A DNA stretch of 64,000 nt, taken from assembly GCA_910589595.1 (NCBI GenBank), contig CAJUTM010000018.1:1-64000 (forward strand), written 5' to 3'. Below, piece by piece: positions 31,847-41,280 of this stretch (position 1 is its first letter; every line of letters begins with the position of its first letter). This DNA comes from an uncultured Eubacterium sp. Its GTDB lineage: Bacteria > Bacillota > Clostridia > Lachnospirales > Lachnospiraceae. A program made the position numbers and the translations under genes. The notes under the pieces were generated by a model. That model was given only the letters and a program-made list of their open reading frames with translations, had not been told where the DNA came from and did not search any database.

Positions 31847-33478
31847 ATGGCTTTTAAGTGGATTATCCGACATTCCCGCCCGCAAATTCCCGCGCTGACG
31901 GTTGTCACAATAATGAATGGAATTTATGCGCTGTTTAGCGTGGCGTTCGCCTTGTTTTGCAGAGGAATTATTGACAGCGCAGTCGCCCATAACACAAGGG
32001 CTCTTTGCCTCTATGGTGTGGGAATGTTTGTTGCCATTCTGATTGCCTTTGCGCTGCGAATCGGCAGCAACAGCATATATGAGCGCATTCATGTGCGGCT
32101 GGAAATTATATACCGTACCTATTTGCTGAATCTGTTAGTGCAAAAAAAATATCAACAGGTCAGCGGATTTCACAGCGGTGAGATACTGAATCGCATGTTT
32201 AATGATATAGAGGTGATTTGCGATGGTTTTACTTCGATTTTGCCAAGCTTTGTTCTTATGCTCACAAAAGCGATTTGCGCCATCGCCGTTCTCTTTTTTC
32301 TGAGTCCGCGATTTACCCTGATTTTCCTCACGGGCGGACTTGTTCTTGTCGGCGTAACGGCAATCTTCCGCAAGAAAATGAAGCTGCTTCACAAAAGAGT
32401 GCAGGAAAGTTCCGGCAAAGTGCGCTCGTTTCTACAGGAAATGATGGAGAGCCTGCTGATTGTCAAAGTTTTTTCCACCGAGAAAAAAATGATAGACCGT
32501 GCTTCCGGACTTCAGGAAGAATATTACGAGGCGCAGATGAAACGGCGCCGCCTCCGCATATGGGCTGGTGCTGGTATCGGCTTTGCCTTTGAATTTGCTT
32601 ATCTGTCTGCGCTGATCATTGGCGCGAGCGGTCTGATAGCGGGAACGATGACATACGGTACGCTGACGGCGGTTCTGCAATTGGTCGGGCAGGTGCAGCA
32701 GCCGTTCACCAATTTTTCCGGATTGCTGCCGCGCTATTATTCCATGCTTGCTTCTGCCGAACGCCTGATGGATTTTGAGCAGCTTGAAGACGAGGAAAGG
32801 CAGGACGCAATAGACATCGCGGAAGCCTATGATAAAATGCAAAGCCTGTGTGGCAGTAATCTTTTCTTCTCCTACGGCCGTAATACGGTTTTACAGGATT
32901 TCTCTTTTTCCATTGAAAAGGGGGATTTCGTTTCGATTACCGGACTATCGGGCAGCGGAAAAAGTACGCTTCTTCTCCTTATGCTTGGCGCTTATCAACT
33001 CGGAGAGGGAACGCTGTACCTGTCTGCGAAAGATGGCCGCCGGATACCGCTCGGGGCGCAGACGCGCCGTCTCTTTGCTTATGTTCCCCAGAATAATCAT
33101 CTGTTTTCGGGAACATTGCGGGAAAACATTACTTTTTTGTGCGACGATGTATCGGAAGAAGAAATTGCACAGGCGCTTCGCCTGTCCTGCGTGGAGCAAT
33201 TTCTGGACACGCTTCCGGATGGTTTGGACACGGTAATAGGAGAACATGGTTACGGACTTTCGGAGGGGCAGGGACAGCGGCTTGCCATTGCCCGCGCACT
33301 TTTAAGCAATGCGCCTGTCCTGCTTCTCGACGAGGCGACGAGCGCGCTCGACGAGGAGACGGAACTGGCGGTTCTGGAAAATATTGCCTCGCTCCGCAAG
33401 AAGACATGTTTTATCGTCACCCACCGGAAAGCGGCAATTTCTTTCTGCAATAAGCACTTAACCATATCGCCGCAATAA
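31847..33478 (+). CDS. ABC exporter, fused permease and ATPase
   Basis: The 543-residue protein has six membrane helices in residues 1-310 and an ATPase domain with Walker A GLSGSGKST, Q-loop VPQNNHLF, signature LSEGQGQR and Walker B VLLLDEATSALDE, then the H-loop VTHRK. The signature has Glu in place of the usual second Gly. It is a type IV exporter half-transporter that should work as a homodimer. Its place in the PqqD cassette suggests export of the cassette's product. Confidence 0.92.
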   Translation: MAFKWIIRHSRPQIPALTVVTIMNGIYALFSVAFALFCRGIIDSAVAHNTRALCLYGVGMFVAILIAFALRIGSNSIYERIHVRLEIIYRTYLLNLLVQKKYQQVSGFHSGEILNRMFNDIEVICDGFTSILPSFVLMLTKAICAIAVLFFLSPRFTLIFLTGGLVLVGVTAIFRKKMKLLHKRVQESSGKVRSFLQEMMESLLIVKVFSTEKKMIDRASGLQEEYYEAQMKRRRLRIWAGAGIGFAFEFAYLSALIIGASGLIAGTMTYGTLTAVLQLVGQVQQPFTNFSGLLPRYYSMLASAERLMDFEQLEDEERQDAIDIAEAYDKMQSLCGSNLFFSYGRNTVLQDFSFSIEKGDFVSITGLSGSGKSTLLLLMLGAYQLGEGTLYLSAKDGRRIPLGAQTRRLFAYVPQNNHLFSGTLRENITFLCDDVSEEEIAQALRLSCVEQFLDTLPDGLDTVIGEHGYGLSEGQGQRLAIARALLSNAPVLLLDEATSALDEETELAVLENIASLRKKTCFIVTHRKAAISFCNKHLTISPQ

Positions 33479-33497
33479 AAGAATAGGAGGAATCCGA

Positions 33498-34217
33498 TTG
33501 TTTACGATTCGAATGGCAGATATCAATATCTGTATACATAATAAATATTCTTACGTGGAAAATATGTGTCGCGATTATATGATGGCAGACGACTGCCAGA
33601 TTGATTTTCACATTGAAGTATCCGCGGAAGAGATAGGGCGCGAACAGGCGCAGGCAGATATTCCCTGCAGTCCGGATTACTGTGAGAGTATTTGCATTTA
33701 CCGCGCCATCAGTAATCAATTGATACGTTACCATGCCTTTTTGATGCATGGCGCATGTCTGGAATATCATGGCAATGCCTATGTTTTCTGCGCCAAAAGC
33801 GGCACGGGGAAGACGACGCACCTTCGCCTCTGGAAAAAGGTTTTTGGCTCTGACGTGCATATTATCAATGGCGATAAGCCGATATTGCGCGCCCGCAACA
33901 ATCGTTTTTATGTGTATGGCACGCCTTGGTGCGGAAAAGAGGGATGGAACATTAATACGTCGGCTCCTCTGAGCGCGCTTTGTTTTTTGGAGCGCAGCGA
34001 GACGAATACGATAGACACCGTACCGGCCCCGCAGGTTATGGAGCGTCTTGCCCATCAAATCTTAATGCCCAAAGAACAGGGGGAGCTGATACGCTATCTG
34101 GATTTGATGAATCTGCTGATTTCCGAAACGCCCTGTCATTTGCTGCGCTGCAATATGGAGGACGAGGCGGCCCGCGTTGCGTTCGCGGGTTTGACAAAGG
34201 AGAGAAATCCATTATAA
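33498..34217 (+). CDS. HprK-like kinase / PEPCK-fold ATPase
   Basis: The 239-residue protein has the P-loop FCAKSGTGKTTHLRLW, then INGDKPILRARNNRFYVYGT and PWCGKEGWNIN. This pattern is found in the small HPr-kinase-like proteins of RiPP clusters, where related kinases phosphorylate peptides. Start is TTG at 33498, 7 nt after AGGAGG. It lies 19 nt after the ABC gene. The substrate is unknown; a peptide or a carbohydrate precursor is possible. Confidence 0.78.
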   Translation: MFTIRMADINICIHNKYSYVENMCRDYMMADDCQIDFHIEVSAEEIGREQAQADIPCSPDYCESICIYRAISNQLIRYHAFLMHGACLEYHGNAYVFCAKSGTGKTTHLRLWKKVFGSDVHIINGDKPILRARNNRFYVYGTPWCGKEGWNINTSAPLSALCFLERSETNTIDTVPAPQVMERLAHQILMPKEQGELIRYLDLMNLLISETPCHLLRCNMEDEAARVAFAGLTKERNPL

Positions 34218-34281
34218 TAGAATATAGTACTGCCGGACAGGCAGCAGCTAATTATGATTTTCAGAGGGAGGGTACAAATAA

Positions 34282-34756
34282 GTGAAAAAGAATAAAAAAC
34301 AATAAAAAACAAAGAAAAAACAGTCTCTTGACAATTGGAGCATTTGCCGTGGTAGGGATATTAATTGTGGGAACGATTGTTGGAATTGCGGCAGGCGGCT
34401 TGTTCAGCGGAGACAGTAAAGACGAGGACAGCATTCCGCTGACGCGGCAACTGAAAAATACCGACGCCGCCACAGCGACAGCGGCCACGGCCGAAACAGA
34501 GAAGCCGGAAGAGCAGACAAAAGAGCCGGAAGCTTCTCCGGCAAGCGGGCAGGCAACTGCAGATACAGACAGCAAACAGAATTCAGAGACAGAAAAACCG
34601 AAAAAAACAAGCAAGCCGAAAAAAACGAAGAAACCAAAGAGCTCAAAGAATCCATCGGTTTCGACAGAAAGAACTCCGTCAAAGAACGACAACAGTCAGG
34701 ACGGACAGGGAAAAACGGGACAGGATAATGAAATTTTGTTTAGTGAGTTTGAGTAG
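34282..34756 (+). pseudogene. Membrane-anchored Lys/Thr-rich protein, broken by a frameshift
   Basis: A GTG at 34282 after GGGAGGG reads MKKNKKQ and stops at a TAA (34303-34305). A +1 shift continues as a hydrophobic helix (LTIGAFAVVGILIVGTIVG), then an acidic Thr/Ala region and a long Lys/Pro/Ser tail up to 34756. Two tandem copies of aataaaaaac (34291-34310) cause the break: removing one copy gives MKKNKKQRKNSLLTIGAFAV in frame. Either a phase-off state or a dead gene. It lies at the end of the PqqD cassette. An internal TTG at 34328 has no ribosome site. Confidence 0.6.
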
Positions 34757-34822
34757 GGGGTTGCTTTTATCAGATATTGTGTGTGCTGAAGGGGTAGAGT
34801 AAAAACTTTGGCGTTGAACGAT

Positions 34823-34942
34823 ATGTATGCGATTGATTTTGATATTTTGACGTATGCAGATATGCTATATTGGATTGAGAAATATAATAAGGAAGAATTA
34901 CAAAAATTAGTGTTTGCAGAAGAACATAAAAATAACAGTTGA
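34823..34942 (+). CDS. Possible 39-residue peptide
   Basis: The frame reads MYAIDFDILTYADMLYWIEK and ends at a TGA overlapping a terminator stem (34931-34964). The terminator position favours a real short gene, but the ribosome site is poor: AAGGGG is too far upstream, and an alternative TTG at 34814 is little better. Not recognised. Confidence 0.35.
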   Translation: MYAIDFDILTYADMLYWIEKYNKEELQKLVFAEEHKNNS

Positions 34943-34964
34943 TTTGTTTGACTGTTATTTTTTT
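34931..34964 (+). terminator. Terminator before the Rpn-type gene
   Basis: AATAACAGT / ACTGTTATT stem with an 11-nt loop followed by a run of T. It probably ends the PqqD cassette transcript. Confidence 0.75.
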
Positions 34965-35127
34965 ATCAGATTAGTTGCTTCAAGTGTATATACCTATATT
35001 GAAGCTTCATAGAAAGTGAAAAGCACTTAATAAGCCAGAAACTTTAAATTAGCGAATAAATGGTAAAAAACATCTCTTGTCAAGCCCCCAGACACATACT
35101 ATAATAAGTTTAAGGGGGAGTGTTAAT

Positions 35128-35991
35128 ATGGAGAAAGCATTTGAGGAGCTGCAAATCAGGGATGATTTCATGTTTAGTGTTATTATGAGAAATCCAAAGT
35201 TTTGCAAACCTTTTCTGGAGAGGATACTTAATATAAAAATATCCCGCATTGAATATCCGAAATCGCAGGAGGCGATAGATATTACTGCGGATGCAAAAAG
35301 TGTACGCTTGGATATTTATGTAGAAGATGGAAAAGAAACGGTTTACAATATTGAAATGCAGACGACAGAGAATAGAAATCTGCCCAAGAGAACAAGATAT
35401 TATCAGGGAATGATAGACCTGAATATATTGGAAAAGGGAGAAAACTATAAAAACCTGAAACGCAGTTTTGTGATTTTTGTATGCACATTTGATTTGTTTG
35501 GTGAGGGCCGTCATATTTATACCTTTGAAAACCGTTGTATCCAAAATCCGGAGCTTGGTCTTGGTGATGATACAACAAAGATTATTTTAAATACTAAAGG
35601 GACGATGGATGATGTCACACCAGAAATGAAAAAGCTGCTTGATTTTATTGATGGAAAAGAGCCGGAAGACGATTTTACAAGAGAATTGGACGAGGCGGTG
35701 CAGTCTGTCAGAAGAAATGAGAAATGGAGGTTGGATTATATGACGTTGCAGATGAAATATGAGGAGAAATATGAACAGGGTGTAGAACAGGGAATAATAC
35801 AAGGGATAGAGCAAGGAATAGAACAAGGAATAGAGCAAGGGATAGAACAAGGGATAGTAAAAGGCATAGTAAAGGGAAACAGGGAATCAGCATTAAGAAT
35901 GATAGAAGCGGAGAAATTTACAATAGAGGAGATAGCATTATATTCCGGTCTCACATTAGAAGAAGTAGTAGAGTTGGAAAAGGAATGCTAG
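35128..35991 (+). CDS. Rpn-family PD-(D/E)XK nuclease/transposase-like protein
   Basis: The 287-residue protein begins IRDDFMFSVIMRNPKFCKPF, then RLDIYVEDGKETVYNIEMQT, which holds the D...E-x-Q core of the PD-(D/E)XK fold, and RTRYYQGMIDL. This is the Rpn/PDDEXK family found as many copies in Clostridia, related to recombination-promoting nucleases. Near the C-terminus, G-I-E-Q repeats (about 226-250) come from near-identical 12-bp DNA units, so length can vary by slippage. Start at 35128 after AAGGGGGAG. It is followed by a terminator. Confidence 0.88.
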   Translation: MEKAFEELQIRDDFMFSVIMRNPKFCKPFLERILNIKISRIEYPKSQEAIDITADAKSVRLDIYVEDGKETVYNIEMQTTENRNLPKRTRYYQGMIDLNILEKGENYKNLKRSFVIFVCTFDLFGEGRHIYTFENRCIQNPELGLGDDTTKIILNTKGTMDDVTPEMKKLLDFIDGKEPEDDFTRELDEAVQSVRRNEKWRLDYMTLQMKYEEKYEQGVEQGIIQGIEQGIEQGIEQGIEQGIVKGIVKGNRESALRMIEAEKFTIEEIALYSGLTLEEVVELEKEC

Positions 35992-36100
35992 CTGATTTAA
36001 TGTCTGGCGGTTTAACCCAGCGGAAACGAGTATTCTCATTATATCTTTGAATTTTAAATATGTTACTGTTTTGGATTGGGAGAAGTTCTTTAGTCTATTG

Positions 36101-36128
36101 CGGGCGGGAAGAATTTCCCGCCCGTTTT
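36101..36128 (+). terminator. Terminator after the Rpn-type gene
   Basis: CGGGCGGGAA / TTCCCGCCCG, a perfect 10-bp stem with loop gaat followed by TTTT. Confidence 0.85.
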
Positions 36129-36130
36129 GC

Positions 36131-37559
36131 TATTTTGTGTGACGTAAAGATGAAAGAGTGAAATAATAGAACTCCCTGCTGTTGTCCAGCATAATCAAAA
36201 ATAATTTAGTAACAGACACGCATAGAGGCATTAATTATAAACCATAGCACTCCAATTCTAAAAAATAAATAAAATATAAATTATATAAACATAATATAAA
36301 TTTTACAAAATAAAATTAAACAATAATAAAGAATAAATAAATTAAAAAGAAATAAATAATAAAATTTCACCGTTTAAATTTGTGTAAATGATATCTAAAT
36401 ACTAAGACTTCGATTGCATATGATATAAAAGAGCGAACAAAAAATATCCTCACAGAGAAGAGGGGGAGTTTCTCTTGTTTATAATTAGGAAAGATAGCCG
36501 GTGACAATTCAGAGAATTTACTTGCTGCCATCAAGCTGAGATGTGGTTAAAATATCTATTGTTTATACAGACTTATCTTCTGCATTGATATAGATTTACA
36601 AAGCAAGGCAAACGATTTTTATAATCAGGGAAAACAAGTTAGTATAAAAAGAATAAAGTAGCATAGAAGCAAGTATTGTAAAATGTAGGTTAAATCTATT
36701 CCTTTTGAATATTAAAGAAATATAAATCATATAAAATAAAAATAAAAAAACAAAATAAATATTAAATAATAATGAATTTAAAATAAACAAAAATGAAATA
36801 AATAATAAGCATATAATAATGATAAGATTAATAAATAAAAAATAAATTAAATATAAATTGAAAAGAAAATACATGCGTATGAAGTGAAGTACATTGATGC
36901 CTAACACAAAATATAAATATTTAATAAATTTATAATAAGCTAATTATTATTGATAAATAAAATAATTAGAAGTAATATAAAATATATATAAATAGAATAA
37001 ATAAAATATAAATACAGAGGTAAAAGAAAGGGTGTAGTCGGCGGGGAGGCGAATGAAGTGGCTTTTTAGTAGTTATTATTGGAGATTTACAAATGAAAAG
37101 CGAAAAATAAATAGAATATAAAATATATAAAAATATAATAAATTATATAAATGAAATAGAAAATAAATATAAATAAATTATAAACCGCCGTGCAGGTGTG
37201 TAGAGTATGAAATAGTACGTGCTGTTTTTTCTTGTGTTTGCCGGAGAGAAATATACTGAAAGGGTATCCGGAAAGCAAGGGGGAGGGAGATAATGCCTTT
37301 GGTGTAATTGGAAAGTAATCGACAGCAAAGAATGGCGAAAGGGCGCATGGAAGAGTAAGTGTAAACGATGTGTCTTGTAATTTTTGTAAATTACATAATG
37401 TTAATAATGTATAAAATATTTAAATTAAATATTAATATTATAAAGAAATAAAAAATAATATAAATAATTAATAAGAAATATAAATAGAAAATAAATTACA
37501 GATTTAATTTGGTAGCTTGTTTTGTCATATAGAAAGAATTAGCAAAGGAGGCGCCAGAA
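36131..37559. other. Gene-free, extremely AT-rich region
   Basis: About 1.4 kb without a convincing gene on either strand. Four blocks (about 36255-36370, 36680-37015, 37085-37185, 37380-37505) are almost pure A/T, with more A than T on the plus strand and many aaata/ataaa words, but no fixed repeat unit. They alternate with short stretches of ordinary composition (36373-36610, 37017-37080, 37186-37377) that show no coding frame I can support. Frames such as 36596-36907 on the minus strand are low-complexity Ile/Leu/Phe/Tyr runs without a ribosome site. Confidence 0.75.
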
Positions 37560-37748
37560 GTGGTAATTCTGATGGTACACATTATAAAAAGGGCTTCTCT
37601 TGCACAGCTTTTTGATGTAAGCTGCAGCGTAGCCGCGAAACATCTGAAAAATATTTTTGAGGGTGGAGAATTGTCAGAAGAAGCAGTTTGTGCAAAATTT
37701 GCACAAACTGCGGATAATGGGAAAATATATCAATTTACTTTCGCGTAA
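37560..37748 (+). pseudogene. Truncated RhuM-family protein fragment
   Basis: A GTG after AAAGGAGGCGCC opens a 62-residue frame whose core, SLAQLFDVSCSVAAKHLKNI, FEGGELSEEAV and TADNGKIYQ, matches the N-terminal DNA-binding part of RhuM/virulence-type proteins. In those it reads like LFGVSxxxxSxHLKNIFxxGEL. The rest of the roughly 300-residue family is absent; the frame ends just before a terminator. I take it as a remnant at the edge of the AT-rich region, although the intact ribosome site could still allow translation. Confidence 0.6.
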
Positions 37749-37752
37749 ATAA

Positions 37753-37796
37753 AAAAAGAAACTACAAATCCCGTGCAGGATTTGTAGTTTCTTTTT
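37753..37796. terminator. Bidirectional terminator
   Basis: A perfect 19-bp stem (aaaaagaaactacaaatcc and its complement) with a 6-nt loop, giving T runs on both strands. It serves the RhuM fragment on plus and the esterase gene on minus. Confidence 0.9.
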
Positions 37797-37798
37797 GT

Positions 37799-40332
37799 CT
37801 ATTCAAACAATGTGAGGTCAATGGCATTTGCCATTACTTCATAGCCATCATAAGGATGTAGTCCATCTTCGTGTGTATACTTCTCCAGACAGTTTTTCGG
37901 GTTGTCAGGGTCGGCAACCGCATGTTCGAAGTCGATAATACCGTCCATTTGGGAGTCAGTCGAGCGCATCCAGTTATTAATCAACTGTCTTACCTGTTCG
38001 GAGCCCTCGCTGTAATAATCACTTGTTCCGAATGGTAAAATCGGGGCGCCGTACACTTTGATGTTATTGTCGTGGCACAGTTTTACCATTTTCTGGTATT
38101 CCGGAAGCAGTTTGTCAAACAGAGTTGCGTCCTGAAGTTTATTCAAATCGTTTACGCCAAACAAGATAATACAATACGCCACATTATCATGTTGCAAGAG
38201 GTCTCTGGAGAAACGGTCTTTTCCGGCGTCTGTCGGATATGCGCCAAGGATTGAGTTGCTTCCGATACCCTCGTTGATGACGGCGACATTTTTTGTCTTC
38301 TCATTTGCCTGAAGACGTTTGGCGAAATAATCTGCCCAACGGGTATAACTATCCGGCTGCTTGCCGAGATAGGTAGCGTCTGTGCCGTATCCATCGGTGA
38401 TAGAATCGCCAAAGCATACGACGGCTCTGCCGCCCTCCGGCGTCCACAGTGAAGCGTCGGCGAGGAAGAACCAGCTTGTCGTTGTCTGGTAGTCGGTAAA
38501 TGTACCGGTAGATACGTTGTTGCCATTCATCTGATAGGTAGTTGCTCTGGCGCCGCGGTGTCCGGTGATATTTTCTGTCGGCGTAGCGCCAAAGAATGTG
38601 GAAATGGCAATCTTCTCCAAAGCGTTTACATTGAACTCAATCGCGTCTGTGACAATTACTTTTCCTTTTGGAATGACAAATTCCTCGTTGTTTCCGACCG
38701 TGATAATCGTATCTGTCGATGTATCAATCGTAGATTCTCTCGGTGTCACCTGCTTGGCGATGTGCATGGATTTGATTGTCACATCTGATTTTCCGTATTG
38801 ATTGGACAAGCGGAAGCGAATCTTCTGTCCTTTTGTTGTCACGCGGATAATCTGACGGACGGTTGTGCCCTCCAGATTCATTTTTGGCATGGCGGTGTCT
38901 TTGTTGACGTCGCACCGTTCTTCCGCTGTTCCCCATGTCGTAACCCAGCCCTCCGTATCAAGGACAGGCCGTTCGGTTAAATCGGTGAGTTCGACTCTTG
39001 TTATTTTAATGTTTTCAAATACAGGTGAATCGTAGTTAGGTTTTTTGATTTCCAGATATTTGGCGCCGTTTGCCGTCGCGGTAATAGTAAATGCCTCGCC
39101 AAATTTTACTGGGTTTTGTATTTCGGAAGCTCTTCCGGCGTCACCGGTTCCGGTTTCCAACCATGCCCGCATTCCCTGTGAAGCTTCACCAAACACAGTG
39201 ATTCTTAATTCATCCCCTGCGTCGTAGTCTTTGTCTAATGGGATTACGAGTCCGTCGCATTTTGTTGCCGAGACGGACTTGTTGTTACTGTCATAACTTG
39301 GACTGCCGCCGCCGAGTACAACAGTACCGGAAAGGTCTAATGGTTTCCCCGGCAGGGAGAGAGAACCCGAATAGTCATTGGAAGACAGAGGTTTATAAAT
39401 CTTGCATGACTTTACATAGTAAATGGCTCCGGCAGTTGTTGTAGTCAGAACGCGCGCTTCATAGTCGTTCATATCTGTTTTGATGGTTATTGTCTGCCAG
39501 TCGCCGGTAGCCTGAAAGGTCTGATTGTTTATTGGATTTTCGCCATAATAGCCACACCATTTCAGGGTTGTGCCAAGGGCTGCTTTTACTTTGATTTCAT
39601 AGACATAGGTATCTTTTTTATTGCTAATCTGATACGTTAAGCCCTTGCCATTGGCGGCGGTAGTGAATTTTATGGCGCTTTCCGCAGTATCTAACTCTGC
39701 TGTGGCAGTATTACTGCCTTCGTTCCAGCCATAAAAATTATTTTGGTCTCCGTGATTTTTCAGAGAATCGAGAGTGGATGTGTCCAGAGACGCTACCATC
39801 TCATTGACGAGACTACCGTCTTCCAGTAAGCGCACGGAAGGGTAAACGCTCGTCATCTTCTCCACAACACCAGTGACTGTTTTTATCTCAGGAGCGCTTG
39901 ATTTTTCTTCTTTTTCCAGCGTCTTCAGTGTTCCGGTCACCTGATGTCGGTTGAAAAATGCTCGCGCGGAATGTTGGTAATGACGGCTGTGTAGAGGATA
40001 GAATCGGTCTGCTTATTATAGTCGTAGATTTTGTCCCCTTTGATTACGTCAGTACCATCCCCGTCCGTGGCAATGCGAACGGTCTTGCTGCCGATGTTCA
40101 GTGTCATGCCGCACGCGCTGGCTTTGCTGGCGTTTTCTATCATAACGCCGATTCGCATTGACTGATGTCCGGACGCGGCGTCTAAGCGCAGGGATGCGCC
40201 GAGCACGGATACGGTCGGCGCCGTGTCGCCGGCAGCTTTGGCGTCGGTCGGAACAAAGGCCAGACAAGACAGTATCATCACAAAAGCAGTGAGAAGTGCC
40301 ATACATTTTGTTTGCATTTTGCTAAGGTACAT
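37799..40332 (-). pseudogene. Secreted SGNH esterase with carbohydrate-binding-like domains, broken by a one-base deletion
   Basis: An ATG at 40332 with AAAGGAGG opens a frame with a signal peptide (cleavage near TDAKAAGD). It ends at TGA (39937-39939) after IPREHFSTDIR. The next frame begins at a GTG overlapping that stop (VTGTLKTLEKEEK) and runs 713 residues to 37799. The joint reads aggtgacc where agggtgacc would give DIR-VTGT without interruption, so one G is missing. The second part holds CBM-like beta domains, then SGNH motifs VVCFGDSITDGYGTD, FGVNDL and a late DGLHP. It may be an extracellular esterase acting on plant or host glycans. Coupled re-initiation at the gGTGA overlap is possible. 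Confidence 0.7.
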
Positions 40333-40467
40333 TTCGTTGCCTCCTTTAATTATTTTCTTATTATCGTTCTTGCTTCGCTCTGCTATTGGAAGCCGTTTGG
40401 CAGTATTACACTATAAAATAAATCTCTTTTATAGCTTCTGGGCTACACCGAATTGTTGTAATTTATT

Positions 40468-40496
40468 GCATAAAAAAAAGTTTATTGGAAATACTA
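40468..40496 (+). promoter_or_regulatory. Candidate sigma-F promoter of spoIIR
   Basis: GCATA (40468-40472), 14-bp spacer, GGAAATACTA (40487-40496). This fits the forespore sigma-F pattern GYATA / GGnnAnAnTn. It lies about 80 nt before the spoIIR ATG, a gene known to be under sigma-F in Bacillus. Confidence 0.45.
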
Positions 40497-40576
40497 CTTA
40501 CATTCCTACCGTTTTTATGGGGAAAATAAATTGCCGTATTGCTTTTTTTGGTAAGCAGAGCGGGAAAGAGGGTAAA

Positions 40577-41212
40577 ATGTTTAAAAAGTGTAAGCTGACA
40601 GCGCTTGTATGCCTGTTTGTGGTAACCGGAGTACTTATGTTTTTTTATCACCGCGAGGTGAAAAAGCAGCAGGTGCAGCAGGATATTGCCAAAGAAATAT
40701 TGCGCCTGCATGTTGTCGCCAACAGTGACAGCGACGAAGACCAGAAGCTGAAAATGAAAGTGAAAGAAACGGTTGTAACATATTTGCGTGGAAGTATGAG
40801 CGAGGCCGCTTCCGTGGAAGAGGCGAGAGCGGAAATTGAGAAGCGTCTTCCGCAGATTGAGGCCATTGCCAGAGAAAAAATGCAGACAGAGGGATATGAC
40901 TATGAGGCGGAGGCACAGCTTGGCGAGTGCTATTTTCCGGTGAAAGAGTATGGGGATTTGACATTTCCTGCCGGACGCTACGAGGCGCTGCGCGTCAATC
41001 TCGGGGCAAGTACCGGAAAAAACTGGTGGTGCGTGATGTATCCGTCGCTGTGTTTTGTCGATTCTACTTATCAGGTTGTTCCTGATTCGTCAAAGGAAAA
41101 ATTAAAAGAAAGTTTAAGTGAGGAGGAATACAATTCTCTGCTTGACGGCGGGGACAAGGTACAGTATTCTTCAAAAATCATAGAATGGATTGGAAATACT
41201 CTTTTTTCTTGA
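40577..41212 (+). CDS. spoIIR: Stage II sporulation protein R
   Basis: The 211-residue protein starts with a signal anchor and contains the SpoIIR hallmark EILRLHVVANSDSDEDQKLK with the following MKVKETVVTYL. GECYFPVKEYGDLTFPAGRY and NWWCVMYPSLCFVD complete it. SpoIIR is secreted from the forespore and triggers processing of pro-sigma-E by SpoIIGA in the mother cell. Start at 40577 gives a normal signal peptide; the open frame continues far upstream without support. Its presence marks a spore former. Confidence 0.95.
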   Translation: MFKKCKLTALVCLFVVTGVLMFFYHREVKKQQVQQDIAKEILRLHVVANSDSDEDQKLKMKVKETVVTYLRGSMSEAASVEEARAEIEKRLPQIEAIAREKMQTEGYDYEAEAQLGECYFPVKEYGDLTFPAGRYEALRVNLGASTGKNWWCVMYPSLCFVDSTYQVVPDSSKEKLKESLSEEEYNSLLDGGDKVQYSSKIIEWIGNTLFS

Positions 41213-41280
41213 ATTTTCGTATCTCACGTGCTAAAGTATATTCAGATTAATTTTGTTTTAGCGCAGATAGGAGGATAACA

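Noticed and set aside
31466..33247. Minus-strand frames of 100-208 codons opposite the nucleotidyltransferase and ABC exporter genes
   Set aside because: The plus-strand proteins have complete family motifs across the same bases; the antisense frames have none.
29921..34756. Calling the PqqD cassette a lasso-peptide or sactipeptide cluster
   Set aside because: The defining cyclase, B1/B2 protease pair or radical SAM enzyme is absent from the window, so only the neutral description is supported.
35803..35880. Possible CRISPR-like short repeats
   Set aside because: The 12-bp units are contiguous, in frame and inside a coding region, with no spacers and no cas genes nearby.
36596..37328. Minus-strand frames of 60-100 codons in the AT-rich island
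   Set aside because: They are Ile/Leu/Phe/Tyr low-complexity translations of A/T runs, without ribosome sites or recognisable motifs.
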